Assembly: GCF_000003815.2 (NCBI RefSeq)
Contig: NC_049988.1
Coordinates: 9,534,896 to 9,598,895, forward strand
Reading direction: 5' to 3'
From: Branchiostoma floridae
Lineage: Eukaryota > Chordata > Leptocardii > Amphioxiformes > Branchiostomatidae
DNA: 64,000 bases
The notes beneath the pieces are model-generated. The model saw only the letters and a program-made list of their open reading frames with translations, was not told the DNA's origin and did not search any database. How positions within the stretch are numbered: the stretch's first letter is position 1; each line of letters starts with the position of its first letter. Positions 34,465 through 43,640 of the stretch are shown piece by piece. A program made the position numbers and the translations under genes.

Positions 34465-34707
34465 CTTGGGTAACAACTGTAACTGTAACGCCGTTACCGC
34501 TACAAAGCTCGAATGAAGGTCTGTGCAGAATTCTTGTTGTTTTCGCCCGACGGTCGTCATTGTAACGTTAGCTGTACTGGGATGCGCCGAGTGCCTGCGT
34601 GCGCGTGCTCTTGCATGTCTTCTGGGATCTTCTGGGTGGCCTTGCTTGCGGAATTTCACAAGTCCGCGCCATAAACATGAAAGGTCGGAGGTCACTCTCG
34701 TACTCAT
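34465..34707 (-). CDS. Candidate first coding exon, unknown protein
   Basis: A minus-strand ATG with A at -3 opens 81 codons beginning MSTRVTSDLSCLWRGL and ending ALQLQLLPK, directly followed by a consensus donor (AAG then GTAAGT) in phase 0. The segment is locally rich in CpG and GC, unlike its AT-rich flanks, as expected of a promoter/first-exon region. The middle is very basic (HARARARRH), so part may be 5' UTR with translation from an internal Met (MTTVGRKQQEF). No domain or targeting signal is recognised. Downstream exons on the minus strand are only weakly suggested (25650-25718). Confidence 0.35.
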
Positions 34708-35163
34708 GATATGATCGCACGGCCGTTCGTAGGATAAGAACTTCCCTCAACAAGACAACCTATAGCTAGAGAGTCTACATAACAAAATCTTAACAACGCT
34801 TATCGGTAATTCATGATGGTCGGCAATACGTTTTATGTTGTATTGACTTGTTTCTGCGGAAGGTGGGAACGAGTTCGTTGGATTGTTCCATTGTATTCAT
34901 GGGGAGTCGCGAAGACCTCGTAGCTACACAATCTGACTTTCGAAATTCGAGATTTTGGAACAAAGCAATAAGTTGTCAATCAATAGCTTGGTAGAATCAA
35001 GCTAACAAGTTCGCTTCATGATCGATGTGCCGATAACGAGCCGAGAACAGAAGACCACAGTACAATATCTCACATCCTACTGTATGGGGATGTCCCGTCG
35101 CCGTACAACAACAATAACATGTCATACATGTACCACAAGGAGACTGGGCCAGTTCTACCTTCT
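34708..35163 (-). promoter_or_regulatory. Possible promoter region of the candidate minus-strand gene
   Basis: CpG content stays raised to about 34930 (TCGGCAATACG, GTCGCGAAGACC). I see no TATA box or initiator that I could defend. The call rests only on its position upstream of the candidate first exon. Confidence 0.2.
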
Positions 35164-35199
35164 ACCAAGGAGATTTTATCACTGATAAAAGCTCCTTGG
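35164..35199. repeat. Hairpin, ACCAAGGAG stem
   Basis: ACCAAGGAGATTTTATC pairs with GATAAAAGCTCCTTGGT around a 3-base loop, a nearly perfect 17-bp arm. Confidence 0.8.
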
Positions 35200-35490
35200 T
35201 TCTACGCGGTAAAATATTGTAGAGTGCACTTGAAAAAAGAGAAAATACCCAACAGAATGTCGGAGAAATTCTATCTACATCCGGCCTTTGAAATTCTATT
35301 TCAAAATAGGGCCGCCAAGCGCGTAACACGAACTAGAAAAACTTCAGAATCAAATAATCCAATCTTTTTTTTTAGTCTCGAAACCGGCATATTCCTATAC
35401 CATACAACTACACTTCGATTCCTTTCATCGTGCCACAAATTTCTACCCAGCCAGGCTTCTTGTATCTGTGGGCTACTTTATTGGTCTCCA
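35200..35490. other. No feature recognised
   Basis: An open frame (35119-35526) crosses the hairpins on both sides and shows no domain. Confidence 0.35.
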
Positions 35491-35514
35491 CAAGGAGGTT
35501 ATATCACCTCCTTG
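35491..35514. repeat. Hairpin, CAAGGAGGT stem
   Basis: CAAGGAGGTTATATCACC then TCCTTG; a perfect 9-bp arm with a 6-base loop, directly before the next element. Confidence 0.75.
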
Positions 35515-35523
35515 CTTTTTTTG

Positions 35524-35758
35524 TAGCCTCTACCAGGCTTCGTGGTTTGGTGGTCTAATTGTAGAAATTGGTCAAATAGAGTAAATACTACGCTAGGGGA
35601 GTCAGCCGGCCGATTAGGGACATTCTCCAAACCACACAATGGTTTGTGGTTTGAAAAATGGACCTTCTCGGCCGGCTGACTCCCCTAGCGTACGGTGACT
35701 CTATTTGTCCAATTTCGACAATTAGACCATCAAACCACGAAGCCTCAGGTAGAGGCTA
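35524..35758. mobile_element. Fold-back MITE, TAGCCTCTACC family
   Basis: TAGCCTCTACCAGGCTTCGT with GGTTTGGTGGTCTAATTGTA is mirrored by ACAATTAGACCATCAAACCA and GCCTCAGGTAGAGGCTA; inner arms also pair (GGGGAGTCAGCCGGCC / GGCCGGCTGACTCCCC). CTTTTTTTG borders both ends and could be an 8-9 bp target duplication of hAT type, but it is low-complexity, so this is uncertain. Related pieces are at 32850 and 53205. Confidence 0.8.
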
Positions 35759-35810
35759 CTTTTTTTGGTCTCCAAGTAAAAGCCGGGGGAGAAGATTGTC
35801 GGCGTTTTGT

Positions 35811-35864
35811 CATATCTCCCGTTTTGTCTCTTCACACCAGGAGACAGAAACGGGAGGTTATATG
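35811..35864. repeat. Inverted repeat, 22-bp arms
   Basis: CATATCTCCCGTTTTGTCTC pairs with GAGACAGAAACGGGAGGTTA then TATG around a short loop. Confidence 0.7.
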
Positions 35865-35944
35865 ATCTATAACGTTATAGTCGGTATAACGCCCTTCGGC
35901 GTTTATCGAACCTGTATATTACACTATGTCAATACCACAGGGGC

Positions 35945-36107
35945 TTTCCCCGCAAAGACGTTTCCCCGTCAGATTTTTTTGGAGCATTCCCCGTTGTCAT
36001 AGAAGATTCCCCGCCGTCGTTGGGATTCCCCGTCTGGACTATTCCCCGTCATCATGGGGCGTTCCCCGTTAGAGAATTCCCCGTCGTTGTTAGAGCATTC
36101 CCCATCG
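35945..36107. repeat. Spaced TTCCCCGT motif array
   Basis: Nine TTCCCCGY words at 15-25 bp spacing (35945, 35962, 35987, 36007, 36026, 36042, 36062, 36077; the last, near 36099, is TTCCCCAT). The intervening sequence varies, so it is not a simple tandem repeat. Confidence 0.7.
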
Positions 36108-36395
36108 GCATGCTTGTGGAAACACCGATAAACACTGTTACATAGAAGCCTGTTATCCACACCGGGTAACCCCCCAACACAATAACTTCACTCTCTATAA
36201 AGGACTGAAGATTGGTCCTGTTCATCACATTACCGCTCTATGACAATACGATGATACTGATGAGTGTGATCATGGACAGTTTTATGACATATTGTCAAAG
36301 AACTTGATGAATATAGCGACGGCCAGACAGTTTTTCCCACCTAAGTTCAGAGAGAAGCGACAAATATGAGGACCCTCTCACAGCACCTGATACTG
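36108..36395. other. No feature recognised
   Basis: Nothing recognised. Confidence 0.35.
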
Positions 36396-36594
36396 TAAGG
36401 CCATGCTGATTTGATTATATGGATGACATCCTCCGGGAACTCCGAAACTGATGCGAGCGAGCGAATAAAAAAAAAGTTTGGCCAAAAAAAAAAGTTGCCT
36501 TCAGTGTGGCCAGGAAGGTTGAACATAGGACTAAACACACGTATGGTATACCAGCAAAACTTTTTTTCTTTTCTTCTTGGACCAATCCGAAAAC

Positions 36595-38361
36595 AAGACT
36601 GGCAATAAAAATGTATTATTGCCATGACGACGATTGAGGGTACAACAATACAGCTCAAATCAGAAATAGACTGGAACTTCCCTGTCGCGCTATCCCTGGC
36701 ACAATATACTAGCCCACCTGTAATATAAACCTACAGCCAGCAGAAATGTACTATCCCCGGTACAGCACAATGGTGACCTAAATCTTCCACCATTGCATAC
36801 CAGAGATATATGTGGAACAGATTTAGGGGGGGGGGGGGGGCGGCTTGCATACCCAGCACACTGTGTTCCCTAAGGTTCATAGGAATTCTAAAGGAATGGA
36901 CATGTCCCAAATTCCATTTCATAAAGAGGCTAGCATTCCATACATGCCTGTAAACATGGATTTCCAGTACTGCCTTTAAGTGTCAATGTGTCTGTGTTTG
37001 TGTGATTGTATTTCATACATGTTGCACATGGTTTTGTATGTTTGTGTCAGACTGTGTGTACCAGTGTGTGATCTTGATATATCTTTAGTATATGACATGA
37101 AAATTACCACAATGTTTAATAACAGACGCAAATGACACTCACTGAACCAGCTTCGCAAAAGCAAGATACGGGGATCTATTGTGTTGACTTATTAGTGGCT
37201 GAATTTTACTTGCCTTACGGAAACAGCCATTTTACTAGTACCAGAACTGTAAGAAAACACCCGTTGTCCCAGATCTGTCAAAGCAAGCTACTTAGCAAGA
37301 ACCAAGCTAGTTAGCGAACATCTGGAAATCTGACAGGATACTTAGCAGTGTGAGGTCACAGCAAGGTGGTTTACAGGGAGAGAGAGCTGTAGTCTATATA
37401 GTGAAGAAGAGAATTCTTTATACTTGCATCAGACCTTCAAGCCAGAGGGTGGTTTTGTGGGGCAGCTAAAGGATGCTTTGCTGTGTCTGTGACAGAGGTA
37501 AAAGTCAGGGGGAGTTTCGTGCATCGACTCTTATTGCTGTTGGTGAAGCTACTCACTAACAAATTTGATTCGGACCAAGAAAATTACCAACCATGCTCTC
37601 TCTAGGCTAGGACATGTCCCAAATTCCATTTCATATTCATAGAGAGGCTAGCATTCCATACATGCCTGTGAACATGCCAGGCTAACATTCCATACATGCC
37701 CGTCGAAACATGCCTCTACAATTCCAAGAATCTATGGCATTCCCTACCTCTTGACCTGCCTTGACCCAACCATCCCCCTGATCCCACATGCAACGGATTT
37801 CCAGTACTGCCTTTAAGTGTCAATGCGTCTGTGTTTGTGTGATTGTATTTTATACACACATGATTTTGTATGTTTGTGTGACACTGTGTGTACCAGTGTG
37901 TGATTGTGATCTTGATATATCTTTAGTATATGACATGAAAATTACCAATGTGTGACCTTGATATAACCTTAGTATATGCCATTAAAATTACCAGTGTGTG
38001 ACCATGATATACCTTTAATATATGCCATGAAAATTACTAGTGTGTGGCCTTGATATACCTTTAGTACATGACATGAAAATTACATTTGGCTCTGAATATA
38101 ATTACCATTTGCCAACATTCAAGATTATTACCTTAATATGTAACCTTTTCTGTCTACCTGTGGTATATGTCTATCCATATCCGTTGACCTGAGTTGACCC
38201 AACCATCCCCCTGGTCCAAACTTTCTAGGACATGACCCAAATTCCCAGCATACTGTTGTGGAGTACTAGCATTCTTGGAAAAATGCCTGTGCAATTCCTA
38301 GAATTTTTGCAGACTGAATGCAACATATACCACTTGACGACTCCCCTGAGGCGTCGTCAAA
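36595..38361 (-). repeat. Dispersed repeat R1, minus-strand copy with internal expansions
   Basis: Its outer parts match the complement of 2470-3125. Between them are about 1.1 kb absent from the 2.5 kb copy, built partly by duplication: 36898-37110 recurs as 37608-37950 (CAGTACTGCCTTTAAGTGTC in both), and CCATACATGCCTGT recurs. A G-run lies at 36826-36840. Confidence 0.6.
37892..38083 (+). repeat. 46-bp tandem repeat, four copies
   Basis: Unit ACCAGTGTGTGACCTTGATA, then TACCTTTAGTATATGCCATG and AAAATT, repeated four times with 3-6 differences per copy. Confidence 0.85.
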
Positions 38362-38429
38362 AACAGACTTGAAAAAAACAACAGAGGAACAGGTTTCGTC
38401 AATTACAAAATGGACACACTATGTCGGCA

Positions 38430-38745
38430 GCCATTTGGGGTCTAACCGGGGGGCCAAGAAGACAACAAGAGCGAAGTCAAGTAGAGTTTATAGTCAATTG
38501 CACCAAGTTTCTACAGTCAAAGGTACAGAGACAGTTAGCCTTTATTACATGGAGATGGGATTTTAAAATTCAGTGGGAGTCCAATAATCCACCAAACAGA
38601 TTCCTTTGTTGCAAAATTGACCAATTACCATTGTTTTGAGTATTGCCAGTTCTGAAGTTTCCACTGACAATCAGGTCCAGGTTCATCTCCGGACCTGGAA
38701 ATGATCGTCTGGACCTGAATTTTCTGTACTGGTACCTCCCCCAAC
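38430..38745 (+). mobile_element. GGTACC-ended dispersed element (fragment, copy 1)
   Basis: Collinear with 51130-51385 and 48820-48960 (TCCACCAAACAGATTCCTTT, GTCCAGGTTCATCTCCGGAC). It ends CTGTACTGGTACCTCCCCC, the mirror of the start of the copy at 50990. The left end is missing. Confidence 0.65.
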
Positions 38746-38970
38746 CAACAATAGATTTTTTTCTTTCTGTCCTTTCACATCTTATTCTTTGACGTTAGAT
38801 TCATTTTGGCATTCTATGACATTAGTTATCTGTTTTCTGATACTTTTTGCTCATTTTACAGCTGCTTTGCACAATTTATTGTGTGGTCGAAAACTTTTTT
38901 TTTTTTGGAAATGGCCGAAAATTGGTGCGAGCGCGGATGTCATCCATATAATCAAATCAACGTGGCCTAA

Positions 38971-39396
38971 GGGATAACGAAAAAAAAGGGGACAATTGAG
39001 CTGGGACCTGAAGTGTACGGATCAAATTGTTCACTTTTCTTCTTCTCGTCACTTACCTTCTAATTTAGAAAAAACGAATGCCGGGAAAGTAATGACTCCA
39101 ATGATTTGTAATTTGGAGGATATTTATAAAAGGCTTCATACTATGAAGTTGTGCCTGTTATTTCTGGATGAGGCCGAGGACTTGTTGATCACCCCTCGTA
39201 CATAGAAACACTGTCTTGGTAACGTGGAATTGACTCTATGCAGTTCCACAGCATATAACGTCTGAGTTTAACATGCGGTGTGCCATGAATGTTCCGAGTT
39301 TTGCCGAACCATAAAGGGTTCTTTCTATTTTCTATGTCTGTATTAAAATATATATATATATATATTTATATAAAGAGTATATATATATATATATAT
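38971..39396. other. Nothing recognised; (TA)n before gap
   Basis: The last 50 bp (39349-39396) are (TA)n running into the gap. Confidence 0.6.
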
Positions 39397-39949
39397 NNNN
39401 NNNNNNNNNNNNNNNNNNNNNNNNNNNNNNNNNNNNNNNNNNNNNNNNNNNNNNNNNNNNNNNNNNNNNNNNNNNNNNNNNNNNNNNNNNNNNNNNNNNN
39501 NNNNNNNNNNNNNNNNNNNNNNNNNNNNNNNNNNNNNNNNNNNNNNNNNNNNNNNNNNNNNNNNNNNNNNNNNNNNNNNNNNNNNNNNNNNNNNNNNNNN
39601 NNNNNNNNNNNNNNNNNNNNNNNNNNNNNNNNNNNNNNNNNNNNNNNNNNNNNNNNNNNNNNNNNNNNNNNNNNNNNNNNNNNNNNNNNNNNNNNNNNNN
39701 NNNNNNNNNNNNNNNNNNNNNNNNNNNNNNNNNNNNNNNNNNNNNNNNNNNNNNNNNNNNNNNNNNNNNNNNNNNNNNNNNNNNNNNNNNNNNNNNNNNN
39801 NNNNNNNNNNNNNNNNNNNNNNNNNNNNNNNNNNNNNNNNNNNNNNNNNNNNNNNNNNNNNNNNNNNNNNNNNNNNNNNNNNNNNNNNNNNNNNNNNNNN
39901 NNNNNNNNNNNNNNNNNNNNNNNNNNNNNNNNNNNNNNNNNNNNNNNNN
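39397..39949. other. Assembly gap (553 N)
   Basis: Run of N that begins in a (TA)n tract. Confidence 0.99.
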
Positions 39950-40560
39950 CGTGAGTTTTGAGTGGTAGATAGCCAGAGAGTAATATTTAGAGAGTAATTG
40001 CTGTGAGTTTCAGCCCCCTAGCTGCTTTTATGGAACTACAGGCACCGGTTTCCTTTCAAACTTTAGACGAGAAAATTTTGATGATACCGTATTTTCTCAA
40101 GTTGCTTCAATTTGTTGCCAAAGTTGGGCTGCTTTATTTGAGGTTTATTTGCAGGGATAAATGAAAAAAGAGCCTAAAATAGAGCAAAGAGTAGCTACAC
40201 TTCTAGGTGTTGTCTTGGTGTTGTCTTGCAAAAGGAATTGTCACTTAAAAGTGATATTTGCATACAATCCTTGTGAGTTAGAGACTGACAATTTGTTCAA
40301 CTGTTTTTCCAGTTAGTTGTACTGGCTAATTTGTTCCACCGGTTCATTCTCAGTGATATTTAAAAGTTGCAGCAGGCAGTACGCAAGTGTGTAGAGACTG
40401 ACAGCAAGGATGTATGCAAAATAACCTGGGAAAAATATCATAAGTTTGAATTTATCCAGTTCAAGGTCTGTTCGAAATTGGTGGAGAAGGGGTGCAGCCT
40501 TTTTTTTTAGTTTTTTTTTTCATTTTACCTTTCAGTCCTACAGATTTGTCTGATGCTCAA
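39950..40560. other. No feature recognised
   Basis: T-rich run at 40500-40521. Nothing else recognised. Confidence 0.35.
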
Positions 40561-41103
40561 GCCCCCTTCACACGAGAGCACGAATGAGCCGGAATATTCC
40601 TGTCAATTCCTGTCAATTCGTACTGTATTCTAAACATTCTTACTGCATTCCAGATATTCGTCCCCGTTCTTTTGGGTAGCTCGAAAGTTTTTGACATGTC
40701 AAAAACTGTCGAGGTGCATTCGAAGTGGAGAAATATCGAATGGCATTCCAAATGGATTCTAAGTGTTTTCTAACTATTTTAACTGTAGTTCGACCGCATC
40801 CTACAGCATTCCAACATTATTTGAAACATTCTTATCTCATTCGATGGATAACCGAAACGGCAAGCCACTTCGAATCCTGCCCGAATGTGGCCAAAAGAGT
40901 ATCTGGAATGCAGTACGAATTTCTAGGATACACTACGAATTCCCAGGAATAGAAAAGAATTTTAATTCTGACGGCATTCTGGCTCATTCCTTCTCGTGTG
41001 AAGGGGATATAAAAACCACTCGGAATGGCCCCGAATTTTGCAAATACTTCATTCCGGCTGGTTCTGCTTGATTCCTGCTAATTCGGTTTCAGTGTGAAGG
41101 CCC
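40561..41103. mobile_element. TIR element with TTCACAC ends and ATTC-rich interior, about 0.54 kb
   Basis: GCCCCCTTCACACGAGAGCA at the left and AGTGTGAAGGCCC at the right are inverted. A better mirror of the left end (CATTCTGGCTCATTCCTTCT then CGTGTGAAGGGG) lies inside at 40974-41008. The interior has dozens of GCATTC/GAATGC-like words. Ends with CTTCACAC occur in several non-autonomous DNA transposon groups (PIF/Harbinger among them), so the superfamily is uncertain. Short open frames on both strands reflect the word repetition. Confidence 0.6.
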
Positions 41104-41318
41104 TATTACCCAAAACGGATGCGTACTTTAATTGGGATGTTGACGGATCGTCATAAAGTGAAGACCTACATGAGATACTAATTATGCGAATCAACAGCTA
41201 ATTTGCATAATTAATGAGAAAGTTCGATGTTCGGATTTGTTACGAATCCCGTGTCAGATCCGCCTTTATTAATATTGCCATAAATACGCATTTGCCAGGA
41301 GTCGTGCAATGTTCAATG
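41104..41318. other. No feature recognised
   Basis: Contains TTTGCATAATTAATGAG, a phrase also found at 48034. Nothing else recognised. Confidence 0.35.
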
Positions 41319-41470
41319 AAAGGCGGACCGATTCTCACGACCCTTCTATAATATTTGGTCCGTCGTGAGAATCGGTCCGCCCTTAAAGTCTTCCAAAATG
41401 AAGTCATCTATGTGATGAAGATGACTTTTATTAACATGGACATCTCTACGTGAGTCTTGACATTGCGATT
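41319..41470 (+). repeat. Hairpin-bearing dispersed repeat (unoccupied copy)
   Basis: AAGGCGGACCGATTCTCACG and CGTGAGAATCGGTCCGCCCTT are inverted around CTTCTATAATATTTGG, followed by a tail ending CTACGTGAGTCTTGACATT. The same unit, split by a transposon, occurs at 41895-41926 plus 43524-43640. Confidence 0.85.
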
Positions 41471-41519
41471 ACAGTAGTTCCCGATTTGGATGCGGAATGA
41501 TCAACGCGACAAAGCGAAT

Positions 41520-41878
41520 CCAACCTACTATACTTACCCATGGTCCACAGGGAAGCGTTTCGAAGATGTATAACGTACTCAGGCACAGTTCTGTGGAATA
41601 GTCTGAGAGAGAACGTGAGGCAGGCGCCCTCTTTATTGTCGTTTAAGAACTTAACTCGACTAGAAATTATGTAACTATGGACTATGAGATGGACTGATAT
41701 TATGTTGAAGACGAAAGGATCTATGGAATGGTGAATTGTATGTTGATGAATTGTATCTTTTGTATAGTGCATTGTATTTAGAAGGTATTTAGACCTCTGA
41801 CCTCCTCCACCCTTGAAATCTTGAAAAACGGCTCAGGCCGAATGATGTATCAAGGTTAAATAAAGGTTGAAAAAAAAA
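41520..41878 (+). mobile_element. 3' end of a non-LTR retrotransposon
   Basis: A frame ending at the TAA near 41670 encodes TVLWNSLRENVRQAPSLLSF just before its stop, matching the conserved C-terminal tail of CR1/L2/RTE-type ORF2 proteins. It is followed by about 200 bp of 3' UTR with AAATAAAGGTTG and an A-rich end. The rest of the element is absent, as in a 5'-truncated insertion. Confidence 0.75.
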
Positions 41879-42194
41879 TGTTACTGCGCTTTTCTGAAAG
41901 GCGGACCAATTCTCACGATCCTTCTACGAGGGGGGTTCAAAAAGTAATGCAGCAGGTCTTACAACAGGCTCATTTTTTCATGGAATGAGTTGAAATTTGG
42001 TACAAAGGTAAAGGCGTATATCATCTTGAGATTGAAATATCTCCCTTTGTTTTTCAGATTTTTAGGAGCAACTTAGTTGATTTCAAGATGACCACACCCT
42101 TGAAAGCTTGTCAGAACATAAGTTCCTCTAGATCTGACCATCTTATAACTACTATAGGAAACTAAAATTGTATCTGTATAATAGTGTCTCTTAA

Positions 42195-42835
42195 GGTATT
42201 TCGGTTGGCGAAATTGGCATTTTGACCTTCCACTGTTTTCTTATTAATGTATTAAGAAAGAATGGAGCCATAACGAATGTTGATAGGTGGGCATGAAAAA
42301 ATTCCAAATCTGATTTTTTGAGGGGCCAAATTGATGACGTCATAATTTCTATTGCCCTTAATATTATTTTTTTCAATGACAAAATACAGCACGTTGGTAC
42401 ATACCACTGTAATGAAACTTCGTTTTTCGTTGCATAATGATGAAAGCTACAAACTCACGGTTGCGCAATTCGATATCTACTAATGATCTCTAGTAATTAG
42501 AAAATGTTTGTTTTCATCTAATTAAAAAAGATTAATTCTTAATAACTACAGATCGTTAGTAGATATCAGTTTGCGCAACCGTGACTTTGTAGTCTTCATC
42601 ATTATGCACATGAAAAACATAGTTTCATTGCAGTGGTATGTACCAACGTGCTGTATTTTGTCATAGAAAAAATAATATTAGGGCAATTAAACCTGATCAA
42701 TTTTGCCCCCGAAAAATCAGATTTAGAATTTTTTTATGCCCATCTATCAATATTCGTTACGGCTTTATTCTTCCTTGATTCGTTAATGAAAGAACAATGG
42801 AAGGTCAATATGCCAATTTAGCCAACCGAAATACC
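42195..42835. mobile_element. Palindromic MITE with TTAA target duplication
   Basis: GGTATTTCGGTTGGCGAAAT at the left mirrors TTAGCCAACCGAAATACC at the right. The two halves pair over most of their length (e.g. CAGCACGTTGGTACATACCA / TGGTATGTACCAACGTGCTG), giving arms near 300 bp. TTAA flanks both sides (42191-42194, 42836-42839). TTAA use is typical of piggyBac-like elements. Diverged relatives form the 3' part of R2 (24250-24515; 51835-52100). Confidence 0.85.
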
Positions 42836-43167
42836 TTAAGGTTACATGCCGATTTTCATTTCTGAACGCCCAACGGTTCGTCTTGTACAGCTGCTAGAAT
42901 GGAGTGAGTTCCTACATTGCAGGCAATTTGAATAATAGCCAAATACGTGGTTTGTTGATTAAAGGGCTGTGTACACTGCTTTTTCATTAACTAAAAGATA
43001 CTAAATTGGCACAAATATGAACTTTTTAAAGACCAAGAAGTGTGCGAATTTTGAGTCCTCCCAGTTGATGAATAGGTCGGCTACGGAAATTTTAATCAGC
43101 TCACCCCTGATCAACGACCCTGACAACCGCCATCATACATTACTTCACCCAGGAACGAAAAATTAAA

Positions 43168-43267
43168 NNNNNNNNNNNNNNNNNNNNNNNNNNNNNNNNN
43201 NNNNNNNNNNNNNNNNNNNNNNNNNNNNNNNNNNNNNNNNNNNNNNNNNNNNNNNNNNNNNNNNNNN
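43168..43267. other. Assembly gap (100 N)
   Basis: Run of exactly 100 N inside the mariner-like element. Confidence 0.99.
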
Positions 43268-43640
43268 AATGCAGCTTTACACATATGCAGTTTCACTTCT
43301 TTACAATATAGACACAAATGAGTAAATGACATTAGACGTAACCTCCCAAGGGTGTGGTCGTCTTGAACTCGACTCAGTCGCTTAAAAAATCCTGACAAAC
43401 AAATTGAGATATTTCAATCTCAAGATGATATATGCCTATGCCATTGTGCCAAATTTCATCTCATTCGATGAAAAAATGAGCCTGTTCTAAGACCTGTTGC
43501 ATTACTTTTTGAACCACCCTTCGTATTACATTTGGCCCGCCGTGAAAGTTGGTGCCCCTCCCACTATCTTGCAAATGGAGGGAACTATGTGATGACCAGG
43601 GTCTTGTTAACTCGGCCATTTCTACGTGGGTCTTGACATT

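Larger units (their letters stand above)
36396..38970. mobile_element. Composite region bounded by inverted ends (about 2.6 kb)
   Basis: Left TAAGGCCATGCTGATTTGAT then TATATGGATGACATCC mirrors right GGATGTCATCCATATAATCA then AATCAACGTGGCCTAA: about 36 bp with two or three differences. Between them lie an inverted copy of repeat R1 (36595-38361), a 46-bp tandem array and a GGTACCGGTAC-family fragment. It may be one transposon loaded with other repeats, or two inverted solo ends. No transposase frame is visible. Confidence 0.55.
41927..43523. mobile_element. Mariner-like element, about 1.6 kb, non-autonomous
   Basis: The left end CGAGGGGGGTTCAAAAAGTA then ATGCAGCAGGTC mirrors the right end GACCTGTTGCATTACTTTTT then GAACCACCCTTCG. 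Inverted homology extends about 150 bp (AGATTGAAATATCTC / GAGATATTTCAATCT). It is flanked by TA on both sides. The TA duplication and GGTTCAAAAAGTA-type end fit the Tc1/mariner superfamily. No transposase frame is visible; the interior holds a nested palindrome and a 100-N gap. Confidence 0.9.
41895..43640 (+). repeat. Second copy of the hairpin-bearing repeat, split by a mariner-like element
   Basis: 41895-41926 (AAGGCGGACCAATTCTCACG then ATCCTTCTA) and 43524-43640 (TATTACATTTGGCCCGCC to GGGTCTTGACATT) together rebuild the unit at 41319-41470. Confidence 0.85.

Noticed and set aside
35515-35767. CTTTTTTTG as a firm 9-bp target duplication
   Set aside because: It is low-complexity, and GGCTACTTTATTGGTCTCCA at 35472 resembles the right flank, so the match may reflect shared sequence and not a duplication.
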